In this document: positions 12,310-24,396 of the stretch, piece after piece | Layout of the letters: each line of letters starts with the position of its first letter | How positions within the stretch are numbered: the stretch's first letter is position 1 | Assembly (NCBI RefSeq): GCF_022682495.2 | Contig: NC_071399.1 | Span: forward strand, 53,932,873-53,996,872 | DNA: 64,000 nt | Source: Desmodus rotundus | Taxonomy: Eukaryota > Chordata > Mammalia > Chiroptera > Phyllostomidae | Direction of reading: 5' to 3' | Notes under the pieces: model-generated | Database searches by the model: none | Told to the model about the DNA's origin: nothing | The model's input: only the letters and a program-made list of their open reading frames with translations | Position numbers and translations under genes: made by a program

Positions 12310-12897
12310 TCAAAAGAAAAAACATCCCTCAAAAAGAAAAATTACGAATGAAGGAAGATTGTTGAATGAAAAGTAGACAGATGAGTACTTTTTGTCGAGG
12401 CAGAAAGTAATGCACTGTGCTTAATTTGTAGGGAATTTGTGCAAGTTTTCAAAGAAAATGATTTGAAATGCATTATATGCAAAAACATGCTGCCAAATCC
12501 AATATGCATGAAGGATTGTGTCATAGGACAAAATAGCAGAACTGGAAAAAAGTCTGTCTTCTCAACAAAAATTTTTTCAAAAAGTTACAACTCAGGCGCA
12601 TTCCATTGTAAAAGCTAGTTATGTGACAGAATATTTAATAGCACAAAAATCAAAACCATTTACTGATGGTGAGTTTATTAAGTAATGTATAGAAAGCGTG
12701 GCAGATACAATTTGCCCTGAAAAAAGGGGGATAATTCTTAAATCAGTTTGTCTCAGCAGACTATAGCCAGGCGAGTTGAAGAAATTGGAAAATCAATTGA
12801 AAGAAGCTTGGACAGTAAAGCTGCTAATTTAAAATTTTATGCTTTGGCAATGGATGTTAACACTGATGCTACAGATACGGCTCAACTTGTGTTTTTA
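12310..12897 (+). pseudogene. hAT transposase, N-terminal block (broken)
   Basis: Translated with frame shifts and stops, this block gives KRKITNEGRLLNEK, then a Cys-containing stretch ending in KCIICKNMLPNPICMKDCV, and further on KASYVTEYLIAQKSKPFTDG. This is the layout of the transposase-derived C-terminal part of GTF2IRD2 and related ZBED-type proteins. It ends at 'ALAMDVNTDATDTAQLVF', where the HAL1-type insertion begins. A stop codon already interrupts the first 30 residues, so it is not functional. Confidence 0.7.
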
Positions 12898-14786
12898 AAA
12901 AATATTTTATTGATTATGCTATTACAGTTATCTTATTTTTTTCTCCCCTTTATTCGCCTCTGCCATGTATCAGCCCCACCATCATTCCCCTCACATTAGT
13001 TCATGTCATGTACATGGGTCATATGTATAAGTTCTTGGCTTCTCTATTTCCCATGCTATTCTTAACCTCCTCCTGTCTATTTTGTACCTACCATTTATGC
13101 TTCTTATTCCCTCTACCTTTTCTCCCATTCTCCCCACCCCCCATCCCTGCTGATAACCCTCCATGTGATCTCTATTTCTGTGAATCTCTTCCTGTTCTAG
13201 TTGTTTGCTTAGTTCGTTTTGGGGGGGTTTTTTTAGGCTCGGTTGTTGATAGTTGTGAGCTTGTTACTGTGCGTATTTTTGATCTTTTTCTTAGATTAGT
13301 TCCTTTAACCTTTCATATAAGAAGGGCTTAGTGATGATGAACTCCTTTAACTTGACCTTATCTGGGAAGCACTTTACCTGTCCTTCCATTCTGAATGATA
13401 GCTTTGCTGGGTAGAGTAATCTTGGATGTAGGTCCTTGCCTTTCCTGACTTCGAATACTTCTTTCCAGCTCCTTACCTGCAAGGTTCCTTTTGAGAAATG
13501 AGCTGATAGTCTTATGGACACTCCTTTATTAGGTAACTGTCTCTTTTTCTCTTGGTGCTTTTAAGATTGTCTCCTTACCTGTAATCCTGGGTAATGTAAT
13601 TATGATGTGCCTTGGTGTGTACTTTCTTGGGTCCAACTTCTTTGGGACTCTCTTAGCTTCCTGGAAGTCTATTTCCTTTGCCAGATTGGGGAAGTTCTCC
13701 TTCATTATGTTTTCAAATATGTTTTCCATTTCTTGCTCTTCCTCTTCTTCTTCTCACACCCATATGATTTGGATGTTGGAACATTAAGGTTGTTCCAGAA
13801 GTTCCTAAGCCTCTCTTCATTTTTCTGAATTCTTGTTTCTTCATTTTGTTTTGGTTAAATGTTTCTTTCTTCCTTCTGTTCCAAATCATTGATTTGAGTC
13901 CCGGTTTCCTTCTTGTCACTTCTGGTTCCCTTTATTTCACTTTTCATAGCTTTCTCATTTTCCTCCATTTTGGGACCATACTCTACCATTTCTGTGAACA
14001 TCCTGATTATCATTGTTTGAACTCTTTATCTGATAGTGTGGCTATCTCTTCATGGCTTAGTACTATTTTTTCTGGACCTTTGATCTGTTCTTTCATTTGG
14101 GCCATATTTTTTTTGTTTGTTTTCGTGCACCTGTTAAGTTGTATGGGGAGGAGGAGCCTTAAGTATTCCCCAGGGTGGGGCAACTCACATCGCTGTGTTG
14201 TGGTACTGTATATGGGGTAAGGGTCCGAGAGGGAAAAATGCTGCCTGCCCAGTTCTCTTCTAGTTGTCTGTCACTTCTACTGCTTCCCACAAGCAAGTGG
14301 GCCCTTCTGGTGCTCATTCCTGGGTGGGTGGTTTTGCATACATTCTAGGACCCTGTGGGTCTCTCCAATGAACTCTCCTGTGAGGCTGGAAGTTTATCCT
14401 ATCACCGCAACCCCCACAGATATTTTTGAGTCAGAAGTTTTGAGGCTTTACTTTCCCACACTGGAAATCTGGGTTGCATGGTCTGTCTCATCTCCCAGTT
14501 GTTCCTCCTGGTTTGTGCGCACAAATGTGGGACTGCCCAGTCCACCAGCCGCCACCTTGCCTCGAGTCCTGTCTACCCAGCTGCCCATCTCTGCCCTTCC
14601 TACAGGTCTGGATGAATGTTTCTTCTTTAACTCCTTATTTGTTGGACTATACAGTTGAATTTTCTGGCAGTTCTCGCTATTTTTTGTTTTTAAATTTGTT
14701 GTTGTCCTTTTGGTTGTGTGAGGAGGCACAGTGTATCTATCTATGTCTCCATCTTGGCTGGAGGTCCTCAACTTTTTGGAAGGTTG
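12898..14786 (-). mobile_element. HAL1-type ORF1-only LINE (copy A), inserted in the hAT transposase
   Basis: In the minus orientation: 5' end near 14786 ('agccaagatggag' on the minus strand), a roughly 700-bp 5' UTR, a decayed ORF1 (about 13290-14110), and a roughly 390-bp 3' UTR ending in the poly(A) complement at 12898. ORF1 fragments include ENIFENIMKENFPNLAKEID and GKDLHPRLLYPAKLSFRMEG. This copy keeps the region missing from copies B and C2 (SWKEVFEVRKGKDLHPR is present). No ORF2 follows ORF1. An imperfect duplication, tcaacttgtgttttta and tcaacttttagttttta, flanks it. Confidence 0.8.
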
Positions 14787-16110
14787 TCAACTTTTAGTTT
14801 TTATTGGAGGTGCTGATGACAAATACGATGTCATTGAAGAAATGGTTTCTTTAGTGCCATTAAAAGGCACAACTAAATCAAGAGATGTAAATGAAGCAGT
14901 AAAAGAAATGTTAAAGCGATTTTGTCTATTGTCAACATATCTGATATAGTTACTGATGGTGCCCCAGTGATAGTAGGTAAAAGAGAGGGACTTGTAAAAT
15001 TAATAGGAGATGATGCAATTGCAGCCCAACGGTAATGTTTAGTGAAGTATCATTGCATAGTACATCAAGAAAATTCAAGCATAAAAGCATTCAAAATGGA
15101 CAGTGTCATGCAAATCATCATCAATACTGTGAATTTCAAAGAACCAAGAGATTGAATCATCACCTATTCCAGAAATTATTTAAAAGCATGGATGTTGACT
15201 ATGGCAACATCATTTACTTTTCGGAAGGAAGGTGGCTAAGTCGAGAAACTGAAAAGGTTTTATGATTTGTGAGTCATTTATATTATCAAGTTGTTTATGG
15301 TATCAAAAAAACAAATTTGTGCTGGAATTTGACGATGGAAACTAGCTCACAGATTTAGCATTTTTAGTGGATTTCACTGCTCATTTAAATGAGTTAAACA
15401 TGCGTCTTCAAAGTTAAAACCAACTTAACTAATACCATGTTTCAAACTGTGTTCGAAATGAAACTGAAATTATGGCAAGCTCAAATTAAGGCAGTCAATT
15501 TTATGCGTTTCAACACATTGGCTAAAACACAGTCGTGTGAACAGCAAAAAATATGCAGCCTTGCTTTTCCATTTGATACAAGAATTTGAAAACAGATTTG
15601 AAGATTTCCAGGAAAATAACATTTTGCTTTATTTGCAACTCCTTTTCTGGTTGACATAAATATGTTACCTGCCAATATTCAGATGGAAGCATAGACCTGC
15701 AATCTGAGATTCAAATTAAAGAACAATTTGATCATGCTTCTTTATTGGACTTTTATATTACAGGTCCTGTCTTCCCAGAGACAAATATCCCTTACTTCAC
15801 AATCACGCCTTATTCATGTCATCACTATTAGCAGCACCTACATTTGTGAGCAACTATTTTCAAGAATGAAACACATTAAGGGTAAAATTGGAACCAAAAT
15901 ATGTAATGAGCACCTTGGGAACTCACTGAGAGTTGGAACTCCTCCTGTCAAACCAGATGTTGATGCACTAATTTCTCAAAGACATTGTCAGATGTGCCAC
16001 ACTAGTTTTATGTTGCCCTCTTTTACTTTTATGATAAAAAATATTAAAAAAATAAGTGACGTTTTATTACTTAGATATGTACATTTTCTATATTAGTGAT
16101 CACAAACTTG
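14787..16110 (+). pseudogene. hAT transposase, C-terminal block (broken)
   Basis: The transposase resumes after copy A with LVFIGGADDKYDVIEEMVSL, then DVNEAVKEMLKRF, and a later SMDVDYGNIIYFSEGRWLSR, a motif set typical of the hAT RNase H-like core. The most intact part, 15728-16096, ends in the hATC dimerisation domain, with the hallmark CEQLFSRMKHIKGKIGTKI and a following DVDALISQRHCQ. Several frame breaks separate the pieces. The match is to the GTF2IRD2/Charlie8-like group rather than to an expressed host gene. Confidence 0.75.
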
Positions 16111-16270
16111 GGGGCCTGTTTGACAATTTTAAAAGATTATCGAAAAGACTGCTTGCATAATTGGGGTTATTATGTGAGGACTTTTTTGCTTATCTGTGAT
16201 GACAGATATCATGAAAATTATGCATGGACCTTATTTCATTCATAAGTTTTTATTAGTGTTTGTGTGTTTA

Positions 16271-16455
16271 TTTTTTTAAAGAGAGGGGAAGGGAAGGAGA
16301 AAGTGGGGGAGAAACATTAACGTGTGGTAACCTCTCATGTGTCCCCTACTGGGGACCTGGCCCACAACCCAGGCATGTGTCCTCATTGGGAATTGAGCCA
16401 TTGACCCTTTGGGTCCCAGGCCCAGGCTCAATCCACTGAGCTACACTAGCCAGAG
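16271..16455 (-). mobile_element. VES-type bat SINE with TSD
   Basis: The SINE is in the minus orientation, with the complement of the CTGG head at the right end. Flanking copies AGTGTTTGTGTGTTTA (16255-16270) and AGTGTTTGTGTATTTA (16456-16471) differ at one position. It is inserted in the 3' non-coding part of the hAT element. Confidence 0.9.
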
Positions 16456-16540
16456 AGTGTTTGTGTATTTAATGTGTGGCCCAAGACAACTCTTTTTCTT
16501 CCATTGTGGCCCAGAGACGCCAAAAGATTGGACACCCCTG

Positions 16541-17950
16541 CTTTAGGTATTCTTTTAGGGTAGATCTGCTCGTGACAAATTCTTTCTCTTGGCAAGAATT
16601 TCTTTGGGTTTATATTGATTGTGGATTGCTGATTTTTTTTGAATCTTTAGGTTTATGTCAACTCGCAAATTTGGGAAATTTTCACCCATTATTTCATTAA
16701 GTACTTTTCAGACCTGCCGCCTTGTTCTCTCCTTCCTGGAACTTGATGACACAAATGTTAGATATTTTGTTAGATCCCATGCATCTCTAGGACTCTCTTC
16801 CTTTTTATCTCTATTTTCTGTCTTTGAAATTTGGTGATTTATATTGTTCTCTTTTTCAGTTCACTGATTGTTTTTCTGTCCCCTCTATTCTGCTCTTGAG
16901 CCCATCCTCTAACCTTTTTATTTTAGTTGAATTTTTAATTCCAGAACTTTACGTCTTCTGTTTCTTTGTTAAGGCTTTCTACTTTTTCATTTAGTTCAAA
17001 GAAGTGTATAACTTTTTGTTAAAGTATTTTTACCATGGCTATTTTAAAATCTTTTCCAGATAAATTTAACTGCATCCATTATTTTTTCTTTTTTAAAAAT
17101 ACAATTTGAAATCTGTACTTTGCCTACTGTTTTTCACCAGTGTCGAGTGGTTTTCAATTGAAACCTGGATGTTTTCATGTTAAGCAGTGGGACCCTGGAT
17201 CTTATTTAAAACCTCTGTCTTAGTTGGATTTCTCTCACAACCAGTCTGGCAGAGGAAGTGAAGGCACTGCCTTATTACTGCTGTTTGGCCTCCTTAAACT
17301 CCTTAAACATTTGGTATCTCTTTGTCACTGCTGGGAGTAGGATTTCTGGCTCCCCACGTGTTTCCATTGACTGTGGCCGCAGGGGAGGTGGCTGCATTAT
17401 AGTTTAGCATGGGTGGAAGTCTAGGGCTCCCCACTCAGCTTTTGCTGGCTTGGGTGGAGCCACAGTTTTTTCTTTGGTATTTAGCTGGAGTACAGCAATT
17501 ATTGTCTAAAAGTTTTCTGACTACCTAGGCTGTCTTTATGTTTTTCTTCATCCTTTGGCTACAGAGATCAGGCTTTTATTGGAGCTTTTTCTCCCCCCAC
17601 CCCACACTCTTTGGCATTTCGAGCCTCTTTAGCTCCACCTCTAGGATATATGAGGCAGAAAGAAAACCCAAGGAACTCACCATTTCTTGTTTCTTGGTCT
17701 GTCATCTTTTCACCTTTTAGATTCTTGTGTTTATTACATACACACACACAGTGTCCAAGATTTTTAGTTGTACTTAATTGGAAGAATAAGAAAAGTATAT
17801 TTACTCCATGTCCCCAGAAGAAGTCAGCCAGTCTCAGTATTGACTTTCAAGAGTGTGCTAGAGAAAGTAGCAGTGTGTGAAATTTCAAAGATAGATTCTA
17901 GGATCTGCACCCATTTTCATACAGAAACTTTGCTAATTGTAATTGAACCA
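16541..17950 (-). mobile_element. Old L1 fragment (antisense), probably the same L1 resumed
   Basis: Minus-strand L1 sequence such as 'gatctgctcgtgacaaattc', 'tttgggaaattttcacccattatttc' and 'cttgatgacacaaatgttag' directly follows the hAT right terminus. The 3' boundary near 17.95 kb is a guess. Heavy decay; no usable reading frame. Confidence 0.55.
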
Positions 17951-19319
17951 TATACAGCCATAAAATAAGCCATCTGTTTGGCAACATTGACCTGAAACAT
18001 ACTTAGGGTTACTTCTTTCCTTGTGGAAATCCAAAAGAAACAAAATAGGCTCTATCATGTATGATCTTCTAGCCTAATGGGGACAAAAAGATCATCATGT
18101 ACAAAATAATCCAGGAAATGCTAAGTTGCACTAACAATCTGTAGAGAAGGGAAATAAATTTCATCAGTGAATATGATCAGATTATAAACTAAATATACTT
18201 CCTTCAGTCCTCTTAAGAGTAGTTTATTATATAGACTTACCCAATTTTATTCGAGGCCTACCAGGTGCCGGGCCATTGTGTTTAGATCTAGGATATAAGT
18301 ATTAGTAAAATATGCTCTTGGTTTTTAAGAGCTTTGGTTGGAGCCAGTGATGGGAAGCAGATATAAGAAGGCAAGAAGGCCGACCCTTAAAGTTACAACA
18401 GTGCAGTGTGATACATGTTTTATTTATGGTGATTATGCTCATACAGAAAATAAATTTCTACCAGAGTAGAGTCGTGGTAAGAGTCAAAGAAGGCAAGAGA
18501 GATATGGGGATATCTTGTGTTTGGTATATAACTAAAGACATAAAAATAACTGGGGTGGAACATTCATCCCATTCAAAGGACCCTGTGTAAGGGAGCTTGG
18601 AAGAGAGAGTGGGGCACGGGTTATAGTGAGGTTTCAGTGTAATGGTAGGGTATGTAACTATACATTTGCCAACAACACAGCTGATTATTTAAAAATGTTT
18701 AGATTCACACTTTTTTGCTGTGATCCAAGTCAATGAATTTTTATTATATTATGATAACAAATGTCCAGAAAGATTTTTTAAGTTATTTATGAATATGCAA
18801 GCATTGGTGGGTGGGATATTCAGTACATACTGCATATGTACTTCAGTTTTTTACTGAAACACTTTGTATACCTGTGTGTGTGCACCTTGATTTAAAAAAG
18901 TTTTCAGCATAAATTTGCATATATTTCAAGTTATGTCTAACTAATGTAGAAAGAGTTAACTTTGCCTGGTTTTTATTGTCCTTGATAAAAAGATTACATC
19001 ATCATTTTCTTTGAAGCCAGTTTTATTCTCATCTAAAGGTAATTTTTCCACGTAGATCTCTATGCTGATTAGAGGGAGATGTGGTGCCTCATATGTGAAC
19101 ATGCTGCTCCTACCTGCCTACTCTAGAGTTCCCTTTTCAGATTTTACAGAACATGATAACTTCTCTGGAAAGCTTAAGGTTAAATCAGAACATTGTCATG
19201 TGTTTTTATTGAGCCAAACATTGCTTATATTTGGGAATTTATGTTTAGAAGAGTTTTAGAGAATATATTATTTTGATTATGTGGTCCAAGAATTAATCTA
19301 TTTTTATTTTTTATTGCAG
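17951..19319 (+). other. SUGT1 last intron, 3' part
   Basis: AT-rich intronic sequence up to the acceptor 'tttttattttttattgcag'. No repeat family, small RNA or coding signal recognised. Confidence 0.5.
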
Positions 19320-19421
19320 ATGGAGTCTGGTGGTACGGTTTTGAGTACCAACTGGTCTGATGTAGGTAAAAGGAAAGTTGAAATCAATCCTCCTGATGAT
19401 ATGGAATGGAAAAAATACTAA
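19320..19421 (+). CDS. SUGT1: SUGT1 terminal coding exon
   Basis: The exon follows acceptor ttattgcag and opens in frame with [20 protein letters not shown], then [13 protein letters not shown] and stop TAA at 19419-19421. This is the extreme C-terminus of the SGS domain, nearly invariant in vertebrates and including the Gly-Gly-Thr and Trp-Ser-Asp-Val motifs. The three exons together give about 124 residues, the expected size of this part of the protein. The reading frame is unbroken and stops at the usual place. Confidence 0.96.
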   Translation: MESGGTVLSTNWSDVGKRKVEINPPDDMEWKKY

Positions 19422-19880
19422 ATAAATTAATTTACTATCACTGTATTGCATATATTCACCTAATGCTCATTGTGTATTAATATTGCATTCTTGAATTTTG
19501 GACACTGAGTATCTTTTTCAAAGATTATACCTCTTTACCTCTTTGTGCTTTAGAAATTATTTTCCTTCAAATGTTCTAAGAGTCTAATGAAGAATGAAGA
19601 TCATATTTTGTCACTCTCTTTTTAAGGATTTCAGACACGCTGAAATGGAGTGAAGTATCATTTGTTACTAGAAAGATTAGTTCTACACAGTTGTGTGAGT
19701 GGAGGAATTGTTCATGGGGTATCTTGGTTTATTGCCTTATTTTTGATGCAGTATTCTGTTAATAATTTATCAGACTTGACAACTTTCGGTGAGCATAGAT
19801 TTTTCAACTTCAGTGTTAACCGTGTTTGCTTTTGAAAACTGCTTTTGAAATAAGTTGTAAATATAATTTTTTTCTATGAA
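19422..19880 (+). other. SUGT1: SUGT1 3' UTR (end not determined)
   Basis: AT-rich non-repeat sequence follows the stop codon. An AATAAA lies right after the stop (19422-19427), too close to be a convincing sole signal, and no other canonical signal was seen before the SINE at 20.9 kb. The end coordinate is nominal. Confidence 0.4.
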
Positions 19881-20917
19881 GAAGTTTGGTTTATTTACCT
19901 TTCTCTTAAGTTTTTAATGAGAACTTTGAGCAATTATTTATCACAGGGGATTCCCATTTGGTTCTTTTTATGGGAAGTATTTATAATTGCACTGATATTT
20001 GGACTCCTACCTTCCAAATTCCCTTATAAAACACAGACACCTGAGTTTAACATGTTGCAAATTTAACTGTACTGAAGGCTAACCTGTGAAAAAGAAAGCA
20101 AAGAGTGATTTAGGAAAGCCCATCTTCACTTCATGCTGCTTTTTTGCCATAGGATTCCTGAAATTATAGCACTGGCAGTTTAGTTTGGTTTGATTTGGTT
20201 TTTTCAAGGTTTATTATTTCTTTTATGTATTTTTTTCTTTATTAGAAGATCTCACATCCCCATGATTACTTTGGTTTCATTGGGTCAGGGTAGCTGCTAA
20301 GAAGATAAATTAATATGTATATGTTTAGTATCTGTTTAGTAACACTTTGTGGTAAGGCACTACTCTGCCATGATAGCTGAGGATAGAATGAGTGGGAGGC
20401 AAATCAGCCATCATTTCAGCCTCATCAATTTAGCCTCTTCTGGTCATTGGACATGAAGTGTAGGGTTGTTCATAAGGCAAATTGTGGGGCAGCACCAGAC
20501 TATGCCCAAACCCGTTACAGCTTGTATAAGCATGGGGTGGAGGGAGGAGTTCACTTGTCCTTTTGCCCATTTAGAGCTGCAGACTACATTTCTTTTTTAA
20601 TACTGAAGGAAAAGGCAAAATTAAGTTCTTGATTGTATGAATTTCTAAAATTTTCTCCTTAAGGAAAATATTAGTGGATTTTGCATTCTCTCTGTTAAAT
20701 TTTCTCAGAACCATTAATACTGAGAGGTAGGTAGGCTGTTGTTATACAGGAGGTTTCAGGGAAGAATACAGCACTACACCAGAGACAAGAAGCCCAGCTC
20801 TAGCAAGTCTCTGCCACTAGCTAGCTTTATTAATCAGGTTTAGGCATTCTGTCTTACTGGTAGTTGCTGTATCTGTAAATAATCTATAGGGTCTTAGAGT
20901 TATAATTAAAAGTCTAA

Positions 20918-21098
20918 GAGCTCTAGCTGGGTAGTTCGGTTGGTTAGAGCATCGTCCCCAATACACCAAGATTGCAGGTTCGATCCCTAGTAAGGGCACA
21001 ACAACAAGCAACCAGTGAATGCATAAATATTTGGAACAACAACAAAAAAATGGATGTTTTGTGCTCTTTTTCTCTTTTTAAAAACAAAAATAAAAGCT
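20918..21098 (+). mobile_element. VES-related bat SINE with intact tRNA-like head
   Basis: The head 'agctgggtagttcggttgg' with 'ttagagcatcgtccc' and a perfect B box GGTTCGATCCC show the tRNA-derived RNA polymerase III promoter. 'cataaatatttggaacaacaac' and an A-rich end follow. This is a different SINE subfamily from the CCCTGGCTGG copies. It is not a functional tRNA gene. Confidence 0.8.
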
Positions 21099-21099
21099 T

Positions 21100-22735
21100 G
21101 TGATCTAAATACAGAAACATTTTTGCCACCTAGAGTAACTTTTTTCTTTGTTAAGAATGACACTATTATAATAGAAGTTTGCTTTTTAAAAAAAAGTTAG
21201 TACTAGTTTTCTTGTATTTTAAAGAATACATTATGTCTAAAGTGCTTACCTATTGGCGAGGTTTGTTTAGTGTTGTTGTGGGATTCAGAATTTGGCAGAG
21301 CCAAATGGAGTTTTTAATATACATGATTTACATTGTGAAATTATAAAATGTACCTGATCTAAATATAGTACATTTATTGGTAAAGAAGGGAATTTGAAGA
21401 AATAGGTTAGATTGTTGTCCTAAAGTACTGCTTTTCTTTCAGCATTATAATGAAAATTTGTAAGCCTCCAGAAAGTTAAAAACTTCATTTTGATTAAGAA
21501 CCCCATAACTTTACTGTTATCTTGGCTATTAATTGGTCTCTCTCTCTTTTTTTTTTTTTCCCTAGACTCCCATTTTCAGATCTCAAATTTTGGTTCAATT
21601 AATACTCCTGGTTAACCTTTTGTTTCTCAATATGTACATGTTTTTCACTTAGTGTTTCTTTTTTAAGTTTCAATCCTAGAATGTTTTTTTTTCTTATTCT
21701 TAAATTCTTCATCTGTTTTCTTGATTTCTGTAATCACTTGCACCTTGATGAATTCCCAGAATTTTCCCACTGTCTTCGAAGAATCTTGATGGGATAATCT
21801 GCTTCTTTGAAATCTGCTATCAAATAACCTTGGTGGATACAACATAGGTTTGAAACATCAGGGTCAGTTTTGATAATTCTGTTTTGGATCCTAACCCACT
21901 TGGACATGGTTACTAACTAGTAAGTTCAGTATTTAATGTTGGCAGTTATGGGCCACTTTAAAAAAAATCTGCTTTTTCCATCTATGTGGAACCAGAGGGA
22001 AAGGATGGTTCGCATTGATAATTACAATTTTAAAATTATTTTCATTCCTTAGATTTGTGATAGTCAATAAGTGCAGAACATTGAATCATTATTGTTATTG
22101 ACTTCCTGACTCGGAGAGAGAATTTCTTAGCAGGCTACTCCTATATGGGACAAAGAAGAAAAGAATTGGACTGTCCTATATAAATTTTTTAGATAAATTT
22201 CAGTAAACATTTTAAATGGAGGTATGTTACTATTGCTATGAATAGTTTAATTTTAATTTAATTCAATGCTTACATATTTGGTTATCCTTTCCTATCTTAC
22301 CTTTCTTTTCTTTTTCCCCAGTTATCTACATTATCACTTTATGTCATTGACCTCTGAGATACATTACTGACCCAGAGCAGTATTGCCTATTAATTTACTG
22401 TGTGGTCTGCCCAGTGCACTTTAATTCTGTTGGGATTGTCCTTGTTCAGATTAGTGTGCATCTCTCTGACTTCTAGCTGTTACTGACATTTCCAAAAACA
22501 GGTAGAAATTTTCTGGGTGGTGTGTGTGTGTTTTTGTTTGCTATGACAACTATTTTTCTCTGTAATCAGCTTTAGAGAAGTGTATCTTTGCACTCATACT
22601 TGCTATTATAGTCCCGTAAGAATACAGATTTCAGTTATATCTGCCTTGGAGGGAGGCACCAAGGAAAAATGAGTAATAAAAGCTAAAAGGGCAAATAATG
22701 GTTTATCTGCCAGGAAGTCATGTGTAGTTTTATTT
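21100..22735. other. Intergenic sequence with no recognised element
   Basis: AT-rich, includes a polypyrimidine run near 21536-21562. No gene or identifiable repeat seen. Confidence 0.4.
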
Positions 22736-22990
22736 TTAGTTATTAAAATTTTTTTTTGTTGTTCAATTACAGTTGACATACAGTATTACATTAGTTTCAG
22801 GTGTATGTCATAGAGATGAGACATTTATAAAACTTATAAAGTGATCACCCTGATCAGTCTAGTACCCATCTGACACTGTACATAGTTATTATAATATTAT
22901 TGACTATATTCCCTGTGCTGTACTTTATATCCCCATGACTGTTTTTATAACTGGCAGTTTGCACATCTTAATCCCTTTCTCTTTTTATTA
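22736..22990 (-). mobile_element. L1 3' end fragment
   Basis: 'gttgttcaattacagttgac' and 'agtttcaggtgtatgtcatag' with 'gtgatcaccctgatcagtctag' are the 3' UTR end of a mammalian L1 in the minus orientation. The same L1 3' end recurs at 47.8 kb, where a mariner has inserted into it. Confidence 0.75.
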
Positions 22991-23621
22991 AGAGGGATTA
23001 TCAGTATTCATCTGGTTTCCTTCGTCTCCAACTATGCATATTCTGTTGTAAGATCATTTTATACACAACAAAAGATTTTATTTTGGAAATGTTTAGGAGC
23101 ATGAAGATAAATTGGAGATACTGAATTGCTCACAGATGTTGTTATTTGGAGTCATCCTTGTGATTTGCTTCTGAAATTAATTTAACTCTTAGCCTCTATT
23201 CCTACCTCAGTAAACTTGCCCCCAAATCAACTAAAATCATTTATATTGCGAACCCATTAGGGCAGTAGCAGTGGTAGCTGTTCTGTACTAGTACTTTTTA
23301 TGGGCCAGGTGTCACTAAGTGCTTATATATACTACCTCATTTATAAAAGCGTTGTCAAGTAGTGATTGCATGCTATTACTACAGATTTTTTTTTTTTTTA
23401 AATGACGCTAACGTTAAGTTCTTAGCCCAGATTCATTCCACTGATAAGTGAGGAAGCTGGCGTTTGAATCCAGACCTGTCAGACTTCAGTGCCCATGCAT
23501 TTTAACAACTGTGACTGCTGCTTCAGGCAAATGTTGGGTGTGCAGTGATTTTTATTAATAAATCTACTTTTTGACAATGAAGCAGTTAACGTGCAAGTTG
23601 AATTACAGTTTTTTAAAATCC
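22991..23621. other. Intergenic, includes a MIR-like stretch
   Basis: Around 23280-23520 the pattern 'gggccaggtgtcactaagtgc' with 'tgataagtgaggaagctggc' and 'aatccagacctgtc' fits an old MIR. Nothing else recognised. Confidence 0.4.
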
Positions 23622-23808
23622 TCACCCAAGGACGTATTTGTGGATTTTAGAGAGAGAGGAATATTGGTCAGTATTTATGCACCCCGTGAGCCTCCTTCTG
23701 ACCAGGCATTGAACTCGCAACCTAGGTATGTGCGCTGATTGGGGATTGAACCTACAACCCTTTGGGGCACAGGATAACACTCCAGTCAACTGAGCCACGT
23801 GGCCAGGG
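23622..23808 (-). mobile_element. VES-type bat SINE
   Basis: Minus-oriented SINE with 'ttagagagagaggaa', 'ccctttggggcacagg' and 'cactccagtcaactgagcca', ending in the complement of the CTGG head ('tggccaggg'). Flanks 'agttgaatta' and 'acttgaatta' are a diverged duplication. Confidence 0.85.
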
Positions 23809-23991
23809 CGACTTGAATTATTTAATAATTCTTGTACGTGGGGTAGAACGATACTCCTAAAGATTAGAATATTACCGGTTTCTTAAGCAGGAAAGCTTAT
23901 TAGAATACAATTTCTGCCTCTGATTGTCCTGATTGGTGTTGAAGGTGCTGTTTTTCTCAAATCCAGATAATTACAGAGAAACAAAATGTCA

Positions 23992-24396
23992 TTACAGCTG
24001 CTGTAGGTGTAAGACTGGCACATTATGCTGATAAAATTCTTTAAATGTTTCATATAATAAGGGCTTGGTGATGATGAGCTTCTTTAACTTGACCTTATCT
24101 GAGAAGCACTTTATCTTCCCTTCCATTCTAAGTGATAGCTTTGCTGGATACAGTAATCTTGGATGTAGGTCCTTGCATTTAATCTTGGGTAATGTAATTA
24201 TGATGTTCCTTGGCGTGTTCCTCCTTGGGTCCAGCTTCTTTGGGACTCTCTGAGCTTCCTGGACTTCCCGGAAGTCTATTTCCTTTGCCAGATTAGGGAA
24301 GTTCTCCTTCATTATTTGTTCAAATAAGTTTTCAATTTTTTGTTCTTCCTCTTCTCCTTCTGGCACCCCTATAATTTGGATGTTGGAACGTTTCAA
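23992..24396 (-). pseudogene. HAL1 ORF1 fragment, inverted, with internal deletion
   Basis: The minus-strand frame reads KRSNIQIIGVPEGEEEEQ, ENLFEQIMKENFPNLAKEID, then PRNIIITLPKIKCKDLHPRL and the C-terminal LIITKPLLYETFKEF. Between 'LPKIK' and 'KDLHPR' 47 residues are missing relative to copies A, C and D. The frame runs a few codons past the element's left edge into flanking DNA. Confidence 0.75.

Larger units (their letters stand above)
12290..16540 (+). mobile_element. hAT (Charlie/GTF2IRD2-like) DNA transposon with broken transposase
   Basis: This is an old autonomous hAT copy, on the same strand as SUGT1. The right end reads 'gccaaaagattggacacccctg' (ending 16540), a standard hAT-Charlie terminus. 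The left terminus is not secure; a possible 'cagcgattatcaa' end lies at 12170. The coding region is in two blocks (12310-12897 and 14787-16110) split by a HAL1-type insertion. A SINE splits the 3' non-coding part at 16271-16455. Confidence 0.75.

Noticed and set aside
20918..21000. tRNA gene
   Set aside because: A and B boxes are present but the acceptor and anticodon stems do not form, and the A-rich SINE body follows. It is a tRNA-derived SINE head.
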